Positions 16,463-23,412 are shown, counted from the first letter of the stretch. The stretch is 47,809 bases of DNA from Thermodesulfobacteriota bacterium (GCA_003641645.1 QNAZ01000001.1:1-47809); one strand, 5' to 3'. The notes: a model not told the origin generated them from the letters alone. Program-made: numbers and translations.

Positions 16463-16648
16463 TTACTTTCCTTCAAAAATTTTCTTCATTCCTTCATATT
16501 CTTCTCTTGTTATCATTTTACTTGAAAAATCTACCCATTTATTGAGATGCTTATCCCAAAACTCTTTTGTTATAAGAACTGAATTTTCTTCTAATTGTAC
16601 AACTCTAATTCTATAATCACTTTCTTTATTTACGATAACTTCTTTCAT
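16463..16648 (-). CDS. small protein, tandem paralogue of the preceding gene product (61 residues)
   Basis: The protein aligns along its whole length with the product of 16626-16835. The shared pattern is E-F-W in the middle, then S/N-S-K, I, R-E-E-Y-E, K-x-x-F-E-G at the end. The ATG at 16648 is preferred because AAGGAG lies six bases before it; a longer TTG start at 16663 lacks support. Function is unknown. It looks like a recent tandem duplication. Confidence 0.6.
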   Translation of the reverse strand: MKEVIVNKESDYRIRVVQLEENSVLITKEFWDKHLNKWVDFSSKMITREEYEGMKKIFEGK

Positions 16649-16835
16649 TTTTGTCTCCTTCAAATAATTTCTTTAAAGCTTCATATTCTTCTCTAAGAAT
16701 TATCTTGCTATTGAAAAATGTACAAAAACTACTTCCTGGCTGCCAAAATTCCTCTATTATCTGAACCATATTTTCATTTATCTTAACTGCATAAGTTCTT
16801 GAATTTTGACTTTGTGATATTAAAACTTTTTCCAT
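16626..16835 (-). CDS. small protein, tandem paralogue (69 residues), near-leaderless start
   Basis: This is the first copy of the tandem pair, carrying the pattern E-E-F-W then K-I-I-L-R-E-E-Y-E-A-L. A nine-residue C-terminal extension overlaps the start of the second copy. Its ATG is only nine bases from a TATAAT box and has no Shine-Dalgarno, so the mRNA is expected to be almost leaderless. Function is unknown. Confidence 0.6.
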   Translation of the reverse strand: MEKVLISQSQNSRTYAVKINENMVQIIEEFWQPGSSFCTFFNSKIILREEYEALKKLFEGDKNERSYRK

Positions 16836-16844
16836 TTTCTTATT

Positions 16845-16872
16845 ATTATATCATAAAACTGAAACTTGTCAA
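16845..16872 (-). promoter_or_regulatory. sigma70-type promoter, near-leaderless transcript
   Basis: On the minus strand, TTGACA (16872-16867) and TATAAT (16850-16845) are 16 bases apart with an extended TG. The downstream ATG begins nine bases after the -10 box, leaving a 5' UTR of only a few bases. Confidence 0.85.
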
Positions 16873-16888
16873 GATTGAATTTCTCCTT

Positions 16889-17449
16889 TTATTTTTCATT
16901 CTTCATTAATTCTTTAATCTTCCTTTTTATTTGTATAAAAGGTATTCTTTTTCCATATTCATTTACAATTTTCCATTTCCATTCCTTTGATACCCTCTCC
17001 AAAGTATCTTCACTATTACCCCAATACCCATCATCTAATTTTCCCCAATCAATATTCAATATCTCACAAATAATCGCAAGCCAAGGCTTGCCATAATATT
17101 CATAATTTTTCATTTCTTCTACTAACATATCCATATCTTCATCTCCAAACATATAAAACCAATTTCTATAATGTTGAAGTGAACGCCAAGCTGATAAACC
17201 TCGACAATCATTAGCTTTATTCCATGCAAATTCCATATACTCTTTCATTCTCTCTATCACATTTTCTGGAGTGTAAGGAAAATATTCCCACTTTTCTTCT
17301 CCTTTTTTGACTTTTTGAACATATTCTTCTCTTAATAAGCCTGTAGAAAGAGCTTCTTCCCAAGTCATAAAATAAAGAGGATCATCAAGTGTAACTCCAA
17401 ATGGATCTTCTTTCTTTACAAATTCCAATACTCCCAATATATTTCTCAT
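16889..17449 (-). CDS. unknown protein, 186 residues
   Basis: No family was assigned. The protein is Trp-rich and acidic. G-L-S-A-W-R-S-L-Q-H-Y-R-N-W and M-F-G-D-E-D resemble small conserved phage proteins of unknown function, but this is from memory only. A TAAAGGAGG site formed by the upstream 28-codon frame precedes the ATG. Confidence 0.5.
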   Translation of the reverse strand: MRNILGVLEFVKKEDPFGVTLDDPLYFMTWEEALSTGLLREEYVQKVKKGEEKWEYFPYTPENVIERMKEYMEFAWNKANDCRGLSAWRSLQHYRNWFYMFGDEDMDMLVEEMKNYEYYGKPWLAIICEILNIDWGKLDDGYWGNSEDTLERVSKEWKWKIVNEYGKRIPFIQIKRKIKELMKNEK

Positions 17450-17452
17450 TTT

Positions 17453-17539
17453 TTAACCTCCTTTAAATAAACTTTCTTGACTTATTTTCTCACTTTCTAT
17501 CTTTTCTTTATCTTTCTTCTCTTTTAATCTTCTTTTCAT
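17453..17539 (-). CDS. possible 28-residue basic peptide
   Basis: A short minus-strand frame starts at an ATG overlapping the TGA of the upstream gene and ends in G-G-stop, where the GGAGG forms the ribosome site of the next gene. It encodes a Lys/Glu-rich helix. The coupled start suggests it is translated, if only to carry ribosomes to the next gene. Confidence 0.35.
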   Translation of the reverse strand: MKRRLKEKKDKEKIESEKISQESLFKGG

Positions 17540-17853
17540 AATTTTGTTTTCTCAAATCTGTCTATCATAAATTTGATTTTCCTATTTAACTCTTCAATAG
17601 AACTTACAACCTTATCCATTTCTAAAATCAGACCTAATAAGTCTGCTCTTAAAAGTTGCAAACTCCAGCATTCTTCTTTATTTTTTAATTCTTTCATCTT
17701 CTTTTCTAAAATATCCCTAACAACATTCCATTCCAACTGACAAGCTATATCTTTACTATTAATTTCAACTGAAAGCAGTTTATTATGAATATCCTTCAAA
17801 TATTCTAACATCTCTTTACATAATTCTGAACCTAAAATCTCTCTTAGTGTCAT
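17536..17853 (-). CDS. unknown helical protein, 105 residues, near-leaderless start
   Basis: No family was recognised. The sequence is predicted almost wholly helical with coiled-coil character. The ATG lies nine bases after a TATAAT box and lacks a Shine-Dalgarno, so it probably initiates on a near-leaderless mRNA. It is the first gene of a short operon with the 28-codon and 186-residue frames. Confidence 0.5.
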   Translation of the reverse strand: MTLREILGSELCKEMLEYLKDIHNKLLSVEINSKDIACQLEWNVVRDILEKKMKELKNKEECWSLQLLRADLLGLILEMDKVVSSIEELNRKIKFMIDRFEKTKL

Positions 17854-17862
17854 CTTCTTATT

Positions 17863-17890
17863 ATTATATCACAAAATAAATTTTAATCAA
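17863..17890 (-). promoter_or_regulatory. sigma70-type promoter, near-leaderless transcript
   Basis: On the minus strand, TTGATT (17890-17885) and TATAAT (17868-17863) are 16 bases apart, with TGTGATATAATAATAAGAA around the -10. The ATG follows nine bases after the -10 box. Confidence 0.75.
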
Positions 17891-17892
17891 GC

Positions 17893-18738
17893 TTACTTCT
17901 TAAATTTATTATACAAATACAAAATGAACTTTTCATATTGAGAAAAATTCATAAACTTCATAACAGAAGGCTTATTGCTTAAAGGAGATTGCAATGAAAC
18001 CTTAGCATTTATGAATAGTAATCTTCCATAATAATATCTCCAGTATGCATTCACTATTATTCTGATACCATGTTTCAAGTAAAAGATATACTCATTTCCT
18101 AACTTTTCCCATCTCTTTGCAATTCTTCCCAAAGTATTTCTCAGTAATCTGCTTTTTATCTTTAGTAAATCAAATTTGTCTTTAAATTTTTGCTTTAATC
18201 CAATTGAACGGATAAACATTTTTACTTTCTTAATTCCTTGTTTCCAGCTCCATTCTTTGAAAAAGGAAATTGCTTCAAAGCTTTTCTGAGACTTCTTTAT
18301 CATATAGCCGATATTGATACCTTCCAGATTCTTTATGTGAATATATCCATATTTGAAATCTTTAGTAAAGAAATTTTTCATTCCTAAATTTTCAAAATGT
18401 ATATATTTATTGCTTGCAATGTAAATATGCCAGTGAATTACCTGTCTTTGCTGAAATTCTGCATAAGTGAAATATTCATATTGAACATTTCTATAATGAT
18501 AATCAAGATAATCTCTTAAGTGTTTAATAAAACCTGAAATTCCACCAATCTCTTTTATAAAATCTGCATAGCTATCCCAGTCATTAAAACTAAGAGTAAT
18601 TAATTTTACTTTCCAACCCTTTCTTTTTAAATATTTGAATAATCTGGCACTGATGGCAATATTATCAATAACTCTTTTTCTGCACAATTCAATATAGCTT
18701 AATTCTATTAAGTTCTCTTTTCTTTCTGGAATATTCAA
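17893..18738 (-). CDS. HUH-type replication initiator (Rep)-like protein
   Basis: Three Rep motifs occur in order. Motif I is a hydrophobic strand L-I-T-L-S-F (46-51). Motif II is I-H-W-H-I-Y-I with the His-hydrophobic-His metal site (H102, H104). Motif III is G-Y-M-I-K-K with a candidate catalytic Tyr145 and Lys. HUH enzymes nick one strand and attach covalently to the 5' end to start rolling-circle replication of plasmids and ssDNA viruses. Finding one in a tailed phage with its own PolA is unusual. The start is TTG, as there is no in-frame ATG before residue 120. The remaining 130 residues are basic and unrecognised. Confidence 0.6.
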   Translation of the reverse strand: MNIPERKENLIELSYIELCRKRVIDNIAISARLFKYLKRKGWKVKLITLSFNDWDSYADFIKEIGGISGFIKHLRDYLDYHYRNVQYEYFTYAEFQQRQVIHWHIYIASNKYIHFENLGMKNFFTKDFKYGYIHIKNLEGINIGYMIKKSQKSFEAISFFKEWSWKQGIKKVKMFIRSIGLKQKFKDKFDLLKIKSRLLRNTLGRIAKRWEKLGNEYIFYLKHGIRIIVNAYWRYYYGRLLFINAKVSLQSPLSNKPSVMKFMNFSQYEKFILYLYNKFKK

Positions 18739-18750
18739 TTTATCTCTCTT

Positions 18751-18954
18751 CTATTCTTCTGTATATTTTTCAATGCTTGAAATTTCTTTGAAATTATATC
18801 TTACTGGAGCTTTTTCAAAGATAAGAAAAGCTCCTTCTTTTTCTGTTTCTATTGCTATCAATTTATCTACAAAATCATACCCACTTTGCAGTTTTACTGA
18901 GCATTTTCTTCCAAGCAATTTTGTAAGAGCAGTTACTTTTGTAGTTAAAGACAT
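18751..18954 (-). CDS. small protein, paralogue of the 65-residue protein at 11825-12022
   Basis: The 67-residue protein shares L-G-R-x-C, F-V-D-x-L-I and E-T-x-K-E-G-x-F-L-x-F-E with the gene at 11825. The two copies lie 7 kb apart in different operons. Function is unknown; a compact beta-rich fold is likely. An AGGAGG site precedes the start. Confidence 0.6.
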   Translation of the reverse strand: MSLTTKVTALTKLLGRKCSVKLQSGYDFVDKLIAIETEKEGAFLIFEKAPVRYNFKEISSIEKYTEE

Positions 18955-18978
18955 AGAAAATAAATCACCTCCTTCTTA

Positions 18979-19413
18979 TTAGTTATAAAACTTTTCAATA
19001 TTCTTGTAGTAACAATATTGAGATAAACAAATTGAATTCATTTTTTCAAAAAGAACATTTAGAAACTTATTAAAATCTTCCAAAGATTTATTTTCATTTT
19101 TTGCATATATAATCAAATTTCTTTCAATAATTTCCATTACTTCAGAACTTTTCTTATTAAAATCACAAATCAATACAAAAAGAACTGATAAAACATTTCC
19201 ATCCAACAGCTTTATTATTCCTTTTACTACCGTAAAAATAAGAGTAGAAAGAATCCTCAACTTTCTATCTATTTCATTCAAAGAGTAAAATTCTTCAGGT
19301 TTAAGTATTGCTTCAGAAAGTTCCTTATTTGTAATCCCTATTGCTTGCCAGAAATCATTAGCATCATGATCAAATGGTAAAGTCTTGATTTGAGTTATCT
19401 GCTGCTGCATCAT
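18979..19413 (-). CDS. unknown protein, 144 residues
   Basis: No family was recognised. The protein is predicted helical with a hydrophobic central segment (V-L-S-V-L-F-V-L-I-C). The ATG pair at the start is preceded by AAAGGAGG, so the start is well supported. Because of this, it overlaps the end of the upstream membrane-protein gene by 44 bases in another frame. Confidence 0.55.
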   Translation of the reverse strand: MMQQQITQIKTLPFDHDANDFWQAIGITNKELSEAILKPEEFYSLNEIDRKLRILSTLIFTVVKGIIKLLDGNVLSVLFVLICDFNKKSSEVMEIIERNLIIYAKNENKSLEDFNKFLNVLFEKMNSICLSQYCYYKNIEKFYN

Positions 19414-19726
19414 TTTTAGACCTCCTTTCTCTTTTTTCTTTCCATCTATAATAACAAATCAAAAACACTATAGTTCCTACCAAAACAAAGCATTCCAGAG
19501 AGCAGAAGATATTTCCATATATTTTATCAAAGCCAATTTTCATTCCAATCAAAGTAAATACAATAAAGCAAAATGTTGCATTCAGCCAAACTGCACTTTG
19601 ATAGATAAGGCTTATATCCTTTGCTGTTTTTCTTTTAAGAAGCAATCTTATTTGAGCTATTGCAAAGCTTCCTGTTATAATTGATAAGATTGTAATAATA
19701 CTTTGCAGATAAGGTAGTATTTCCAT
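19370..19726 (-). CDS. PQ-loop / SemiSWEET-like membrane protein
   Basis: The 118-residue protein has three hydrophobic segments (about 8-28, 44-64, 74-92) and a basic C-terminus. After the first segment it reads A-Q-I-R-L-L-L-K-R-K-T-A-K-D-I-S-L, which matches the PQ-loop of SemiSWEET-type transporters (P-Q then K-T/S-A-K-D-I-S-L), with Ala for Pro. Bacterial SemiSWEETs dimerise and move small solutes such as sugars. A phage role is unknown; it might alter host transport. An AAAGGAGAA site precedes the ATG. Confidence 0.6.
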   Translation of the reverse strand: MEILPYLQSIITILSIITGSFAIAQIRLLLKRKTAKDISLIYQSAVWLNATFCFIVFTLIGMKIGFDKIYGNIFCSLECFVLVGTIVFLICYYRWKEKRERRSKNDAAADNSNQDFTI

Positions 19727-19752
19727 TCATTTTCTCCTTTCAACTTATTAAA

Positions 19753-20052
19753 CTATTGAATTATTGTTTCTTCTGTTTTTTGAGTTAAAACATTAATAAG
19801 AAAATCCAAATCTTCTCTTAAAAGAAGAACTTGGACATACTGATTTGAGATCCAGCAATCCATTTGCTTATACTTATCCCAGCTTTCCTTTGCCTGTTTT
19901 AGCTGTTGGACAAAGTATTCCTTTTCAGTTTCATTCATGAGATAAATTGTAACTCTTCCCAGAGCATAAGTAAGAGCATAGCTTTCATCCTGCAAAGATT
20001 TACGGATTTTCCATCTATCATTTTCTCCTATGAGAATGCTTTGCATTGACAT
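19753..20052 (-). CDS. unknown protein, 99 residues
   Basis: No family was recognised. The sequence is helical with many Gln, Glu and Tyr. It has an AAGGAG ribosome site and follows the 94-residue gene by one base. Confidence 0.5.
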   Translation of the reverse strand: MSMQSILIGENDRWKIRKSLQDESYALTYALGRVTIYLMNETEKEYFVQQLKQAKESWDKYKQMDCWISNQYVQVLLLREDLDFLINVLTQKTEETIIQ

Positions 20053-20053
20053 T

Positions 20054-20338
20054 TTATTGCTCCTTTTTACCTTTTTCTACTTCATAACAAATTTCCTGAA
20101 TAATATTTTGCAATTTAATTATTTTGCAATAAATCGCATTTTCAGAACTTACTTTTTGAGATTCCATCCATTTTCTAATTGCTTTACATATTTCCAGTAT
20201 ATCTTTTAAATACTTTAGTTGAATAAAACCCGAACTAAGCAAAAGTTCTTTAAGATCAAGTTCAACAGTAATATCAATCTTTATACCTTTTTCTCTTGAA
20301 CCTTTCAGCTCATTGAGTATTGCCTTTATTATGCTCAT
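20054..20338 (-). CDS. unknown protein, 94 residues
   Basis: No family was recognised. The sequence is helical, with K-I-D-I-T-V-E-L-D-L-K-E-L near the N-terminus. An AAGGAG site within the end of the upstream gene precedes its ATG, giving a 29-base overlap. Confidence 0.5.
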   Translation of the reverse strand: MSIIKAILNELKGSREKGIKIDITVELDLKELLLSSGFIQLKYLKDILEICKAIRKWMESQKVSSENAIYCKIIKLQNIIQEICYEVEKGKKEQ

Positions 20339-20489
20339 GTTTATCTTTCTCCTTCACAAAATAGTTTTTATAAACATAAGAAGACATATATCTTATTAAA
20401 ACCCATTCCAATGCTTTAGCCCAGTAGAAAAACTCTGGATTATATTCATACATTGGATCAATCGTTGTAGTATTACTATCCCGAAACAT
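20310..20489 (-). CDS. unknown small protein, 59 residues, near-leaderless first gene of the operon
   Basis: The minus-strand frame begins at ATG 20489, only seven bases after a consensus TATAAT box, and ends inside the next gene. The product is aromatic-rich in the middle (E-F-F-Y-W-A-K-A-L-E-W) with a charged His-containing tail. Its position at the promoter of the divergent early region and its coupled overlap with the next gene support a real gene. Function is unknown. Confidence 0.55.
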   Translation of the reverse strand: MFRDSNTTTIDPMYEYNPEFFYWAKALEWVLIRYMSSYVYKNYFVKEKDKHEHNKGNTQ

Positions 20490-20496
20490 TTCTATT

Positions 20497-20525
20497 ATTA
20501 TATCATGATTTTATTATTTTGTCAA
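20497..20525 (-). promoter_or_regulatory. sigma70-type promoter of the leftward early operon
   Basis: On the minus strand, TTGACA (20525-20520) and TATAAT (20502-20497) are 17 bases apart, with an extended TG. The ATG of the first gene starts seven bases after the -10 box, so the transcript should be practically leaderless. Confidence 0.88.
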
Positions 20526-20535
20526 CACTAAAAAG

Positions 20536-20563
20536 TTGAAATTTTAAATTTTTATGATAAAAT
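20536..20563 (+). promoter_or_regulatory. divergent sigma70-type promoter of the rightward block
   Basis: TTGAAA (20536-20541) and TAAAAT (20558-20563) are 16 bases apart, with TG one base before the -10. The ATG follows ten bases later. Its -35 box is only ten bases from the -35 box of the leftward promoter. A short inverted repeat (TCAAC / GTTGA, 20522-20539) overlaps both and could be an operator. Confidence 0.7.
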
Positions 20564-20573
20564 AAAAAGTAAA

Positions 20574-20843
20574 ATGAAAACAGAAGACAAAATTTATCAA
20601 GAAGTAAATAATCTAATTAAAAGCTTATACAATTCAGATGGAACTATTAATATCAAAAAGCTAAAGGAATTGCAGCTTTATGGTTCTTCTGTCAATTGGG
20701 GGGATTTAAGCTGTTGCCATGTAGAAAAAGCTTATGTAGTTTATGTCAGTGAAGCTGCTCCTGATGCTTATGCATTACAGAGGTATATAGAAGAAGAAAT
20801 GAGAAAGAAAGGTTATAAAGTTAAAGTAATAACAGAATGGTGA
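20574..20843 (+). CDS. unknown protein, 89 residues
   Basis: No family was recognised. The protein has a helical N-terminus, a central W-G-D-L-S-C-C-H, and a C-terminal A-L-Q-R-Y-I-E-E-E-M-R-K-K-G-Y-K-V pattern suggesting an alpha/beta fold. There is no Shine-Dalgarno; the start lies ten bases after the -10 box. It is the first gene of the plus-strand block and sits opposite the leftward early operon, so it may be an early regulator. That is inference. Confidence 0.5.
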   Translation: MKTEDKIYQEVNNLIKSLYNSDGTINIKKLKELQLYGSSVNWGDLSCCHVEKAYVVYVSEAAPDAYALQRYIEEEMRKKGYKVKVITEW

Positions 20844-20850
20844 CAATCTC

Positions 20851-20991
20851 ATGAAAACATTTCTATTAATCCTTTATGCATATTCCATCTCTCTGCTAAC
20901 AATTGCAATACTGAAAAGCAAACCTGCCCTTGCAATGCTCGTTGCAATATTCGTAGGAATACTATCAGCATTAATATCAAAAGAAAATTAA
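20851..20991 (+). CDS. small membrane protein, 46 residues
   Basis: The frame runs from ATG 20851 to TAA, seven bases after the previous stop. The product is two hydrophobic segments (about 3-21 and 25-42) split by K-S-K-P. A membrane role is likely, but nothing more specific is visible. The ribosome site is weak. Confidence 0.45.
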   Translation: MKTFLLILYAYSISLLTIAILKSKPALAMLVAIFVGILSALISKEN

Positions 20992-21432
20992 ACTTAAAAT
21001 AAACCCACCAAAATAATACTATAGCAATAGCAAAAATCTAAAAAATCTCTATTCCAATAATAGTTCCTTAACCAAAAATCAAAAAACAAAACAAATTAAT
21101 GAGAAATTTTACCTTTAAAATTTCGAATGAATTAAAAAAGAAAAATTTCTTAAATTCAAACAAAAAGTAAAAAACAAATAGAATAAAAAATAAAATAAAA
21201 ATCAAAATAAGAAAAAAGAAACTTATATTCCAAAAATAGTAAGTAAAAAGAAAAGAAATCCTACTAAATGAATTTAGAAAAATCTATCTTAATTTCTTCT
21301 ATTAATAACTACCTTAAAACCTCTTTCTCTATACTTTATATCCTCTATCCTTCTTATAATCAATATCAAAAGTATAACATATGAATCTAATACTTTTTCT
21401 TTCTTTAAATAACTGCTTCAAATCCTTTTTAA

Positions 21433-21467
21433 TATTTCATATCCCTTACTCCGTAAGATATGAAATA
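21433..21467. repeat. strong inverted repeat (hairpin), not a terminator
   Basis: TATTTCATAT-CC-CTTAC and GTAAG-ATATGAAATA form a 15-bp stem with a two-base bulge and a three-base loop. No T-tract follows on either strand, so it is more likely an operator, origin hairpin or RNA structure than a terminator. Confidence 0.6.
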
Positions 21468-21538
21468 TAGTATAAAATACCAAACTTCAAAAGATGATAA
21501 TAAGAAAAAAATTTATGATAATTTTATATGAAAAAATA

Positions 21539-21566
21539 TTGAAGAAAATGAAAAGTATGGTATAAT
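21539..21566 (+). promoter_or_regulatory. sigma70-type promoter upstream of the 126-residue gene
   Basis: TTGAAG (21539-21544) and TATAAT (21561-21566) are 16 bases apart; the -10 continues AATAAGAA as in the leftward early promoters. A 5' UTR of about 27 bases carries an AAGGAGG site. Confidence 0.75.
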
Positions 21567-21599
21567 AATAAGAAAAAGAAGTAAGGAGGCAATAAAGGG

Positions 21600-21980
21600 A
21601 TGGTAATGGTTAGAAATAGGTTATATTCTGAAAAAGATTATAAAGGACAGTGGATTGATGCTCCTGATGAATGTTGTCCTTGCAGACCTTGTTGGCATTT
21701 GTATCATTTTCCTTGGTGGGATAGTTCAGGAAAGATGCATAGTCATTTTAATTGTGTTACAAGACATAATAGTGGATGTCCTTTTCCTAAACTAAGACCT
21801 CTTCATATTTTTTATCTTTCTAAGAGATTTAAAAAGAGAAAGAAAGGGGATGTATTCAGATGTTTAAGATGTGGAAAGGAAGTAAGGCTAGGAGAAGAAG
21901 AATGTGATTGGATAGCTGTTCCACATCGTCAAAGAAAGAAAATTATAGAATATTTAAGACAAAAGGGAATAAGAGCATAA
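21600..21980 (+). CDS. Cys/Trp-rich zinc-binding protein, unknown function
   Basis: The 126-residue protein has an N-terminal C-C-P-C-R-P-C cluster with W-H-L-Y-H-F-P-W-W. It also has a C-terminal knuckle F-R-C-L-R-C-G-K with a further Cys at E-E-C, which together suggest one or two zinc sites. The tail is basic. AAGGAGG lies ten bases before the ATG. No family was recognised; an early DNA- or RNA-binding role would fit but is not shown. Confidence 0.55.
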   Translation: MVMVRNRLYSEKDYKGQWIDAPDECCPCRPCWHLYHFPWWDSSGKMHSHFNCVTRHNSGCPFPKLRPLHIFYLSKRFKKRKKGDVFRCLRCGKEVRLGEEECDWIAVPHRQRKKIIEYLRQKGIRA

Positions 21981-22004
21981 AAACACAAGAAAGGAGGGGA
22001 CAAG

Positions 22005-22805
22005 ATGATAGAAACATTAGAGTTAGTAGTAAGGTTAAGTTTTATTTCTGACATACTTGGGACAGCTCCAAGTCCAGAATTATTGAAATTAGATTTCTTT
22101 AAAATGATTGGAAAGAAAGCTTTAAAGGATGCAAAGAAGTTGGAAAAAGAAACAGAAAGATTATCGACCGAAGCTTATACTAAAGAAGACTATAAGGTAT
22201 CAAAGTCTTCCGAAGAGAAAGAAAAGAATAATGAAATAACACAGATAACTTATTTCAGAAAAGATAATAAAGGAATTTATTTACCAAATTTTATGGTTAA
22301 GGGATTTCTTAAAGCTGCTGCTCAAGCTTTAAAGGAGCAAATTAACTTACCAAATCCAAGAGCGAAGATTGACAGATATGTTTTTATATTTCCTAACAAA
22401 ATTTATTTGTATAGAAATGGAAATGTTCTTAAGAAACATAAAGATGAGTATATTCGTCCAATAAGGGCAATGACTCCAAAGGGTGAGAGAACTTCTTTGG
22501 TATCATCTGAGAGAATTGAAGCATCGGAAGATAATCCTGTTATAACAGATGAAATTAGAATTGTGTTGATTAAGAATAGAGAAATAAATCTGAAGAAATT
22601 GAAGAAGATGTTGGAGTATGGACTTTATTCTGGAATAAGTCAATGGAGGAGTGCTGGATTTGGTAGATTTAAATGGGAGCTTATTTCTCAGACTGAAGAA
22701 ATAGAAGAGGAGAAGGAAAAAGTTGAGAATAAGAGTGAAAACGAAGAAAACAATAATGAAGTGAAGAAAAAGAAGATAAAAGTGAAAAAGGCAAATGAGA
22801 AGTGA
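22005..22805 (+). CDS. widespread phage protein of unknown function (possible RAMP/Cas7-like fold)
   Basis: The 266-residue protein has D-I-L-G-T-A-P-S near residue 20 and F-M-V-K-G-F-L-K-A-A in the middle. It also has R-P-I-R-A-M-T-P-K-G-E-R and, near residue 215, Y-S-G-I-S-Q-W-R-S-A-G-F-G-R-F. This motif series recurs in early regions of many phages and prophages, as far as I recall. The terminal Gly-rich Q-W-R-x-x-G-x-G-R-F loop is reminiscent of RAMP/Cas7 folds. The C-terminal 40 residues are a Lys/Glu tail. An AGGAGG site precedes the ATG. Function is unknown; a nucleic-acid-binding role is a guess. Confidence 0.6.
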   Translation: MIETLELVVRLSFISDILGTAPSPELLKLDFFKMIGKKALKDAKKLEKETERLSTEAYTKEDYKVSKSSEEKEKNNEITQITYFRKDNKGIYLPNFMVKGFLKAAAQALKEQINLPNPRAKIDRYVFIFPNKIYLYRNGNVLKKHKDEYIRPIRAMTPKGERTSLVSSERIEASEDNPVITDEIRIVLIKNREINLKKLKKMLEYGLYSGISQWRSAGFGRFKWELISQTEEIEEEKEKVENKSENEENNNEVKKKKIKVKKANEK

Positions 22806-23412
22806 TGGAAGGATTTTGTTTTGGGAATTATTGTTTAGTGAAGCAAAGGTAAAGTTTTGATTAGAGGAGTGAAGTTTTGATAAGGTAAAGGTTGTGTGCA
22901 GGAGTGTTAGGTATTGGTTTAGAAATGTTATGAGTTGAATGAGTACTGTTATGGAGAAGTGGAGAAATGTGTCGCAGAGTTTTGGTTTTGTTATGTAATG
23001 AAACGAAGAGTTTTGCAAAGGAAAACTATTATCTTGTATCGTTGTGGTTATGTTAAGATTGGTAATGTTGAGGTTATGTTATATATAGACTTGTATTGTT
23101 GAGGTTAGGTTAAGTAACCTGATGTTTAGTAATGGTTTTGTTTCGTCCAGTTGGATCTTGTTTTGGAGCTGTTTTGCATATTAATGTTTTGGAACTGTTA
23201 AGTAAAGATTAGTAATGGTAAAGTTAGAAGATGTTTTGTAGTGTAGAGGATAAGCATTGTTTTGTGCAGTAAAGGTTGTGCAATGTTAATTAAAGCAATG
23301 TTTTCTCTTGTTCTGAAAGTAAAGTTAAAGTTATGCTTTGTAGTATAGGGTTAAGGTTATGTTCAGTTTGATAGAGTAGTGTAAAGATAAAAAATAAGCA
23401 AAGGAGTTTGTA
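22806..23412. repeat. C-poor, G/T-rich non-coding region with degenerate direct repeats
   Basis: No credible gene lies in these roughly 600 bases. The plus strand holds only about 5% C but about a quarter G. Short direct repeats recur. GTAAAGGTTGTG occurs at 22885 and 23269, TGTTGAGGTTA at 23066 and 23097, and TTAGTAATGGT at 23126 and 23209. AAGTTTTGAT occurs twice near 22852 and 22872. It may be an origin, a packaging or recombination site, or a structured non-coding RNA between the upstream gene and the polymerase. Confidence 0.6.

Larger units (their letters stand above)
20992..21599. other. non-coding region, G-poor and A-rich, with hairpin and promoter
   Basis: No credible gene lies here. 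The first 270 bases are very A-rich with only a few G residues, then a pyrimidine-rich stretch follows (about 21280-21430). After that come a strong hairpin (21433-21467) and a promoter for the next gene. An origin of replication or a long regulatory leader is possible. The region contrasts sharply with the C-poor region at 22806-23412. Confidence 0.5.

Noticed and set aside
21433..21467. Hairpin considered as terminator or CRISPR repeat
   Set aside because: No T-tract follows, and the sequence is not repeated at regular spacing elsewhere in the window, so neither call holds.
22503..23018. Open frame of 171 codons on the minus strand
   Set aside because: It is antisense to the phage family gene and to the C-poor region, and its Ser/Leu/Phe-rich composition follows from that skew. 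No family or ribosome site is seen.
22806..23412. CRISPR-like array in the repeat-rich region
   Set aside because: Repeats are short, degenerate and irregularly spaced, with no unique spacers between them.
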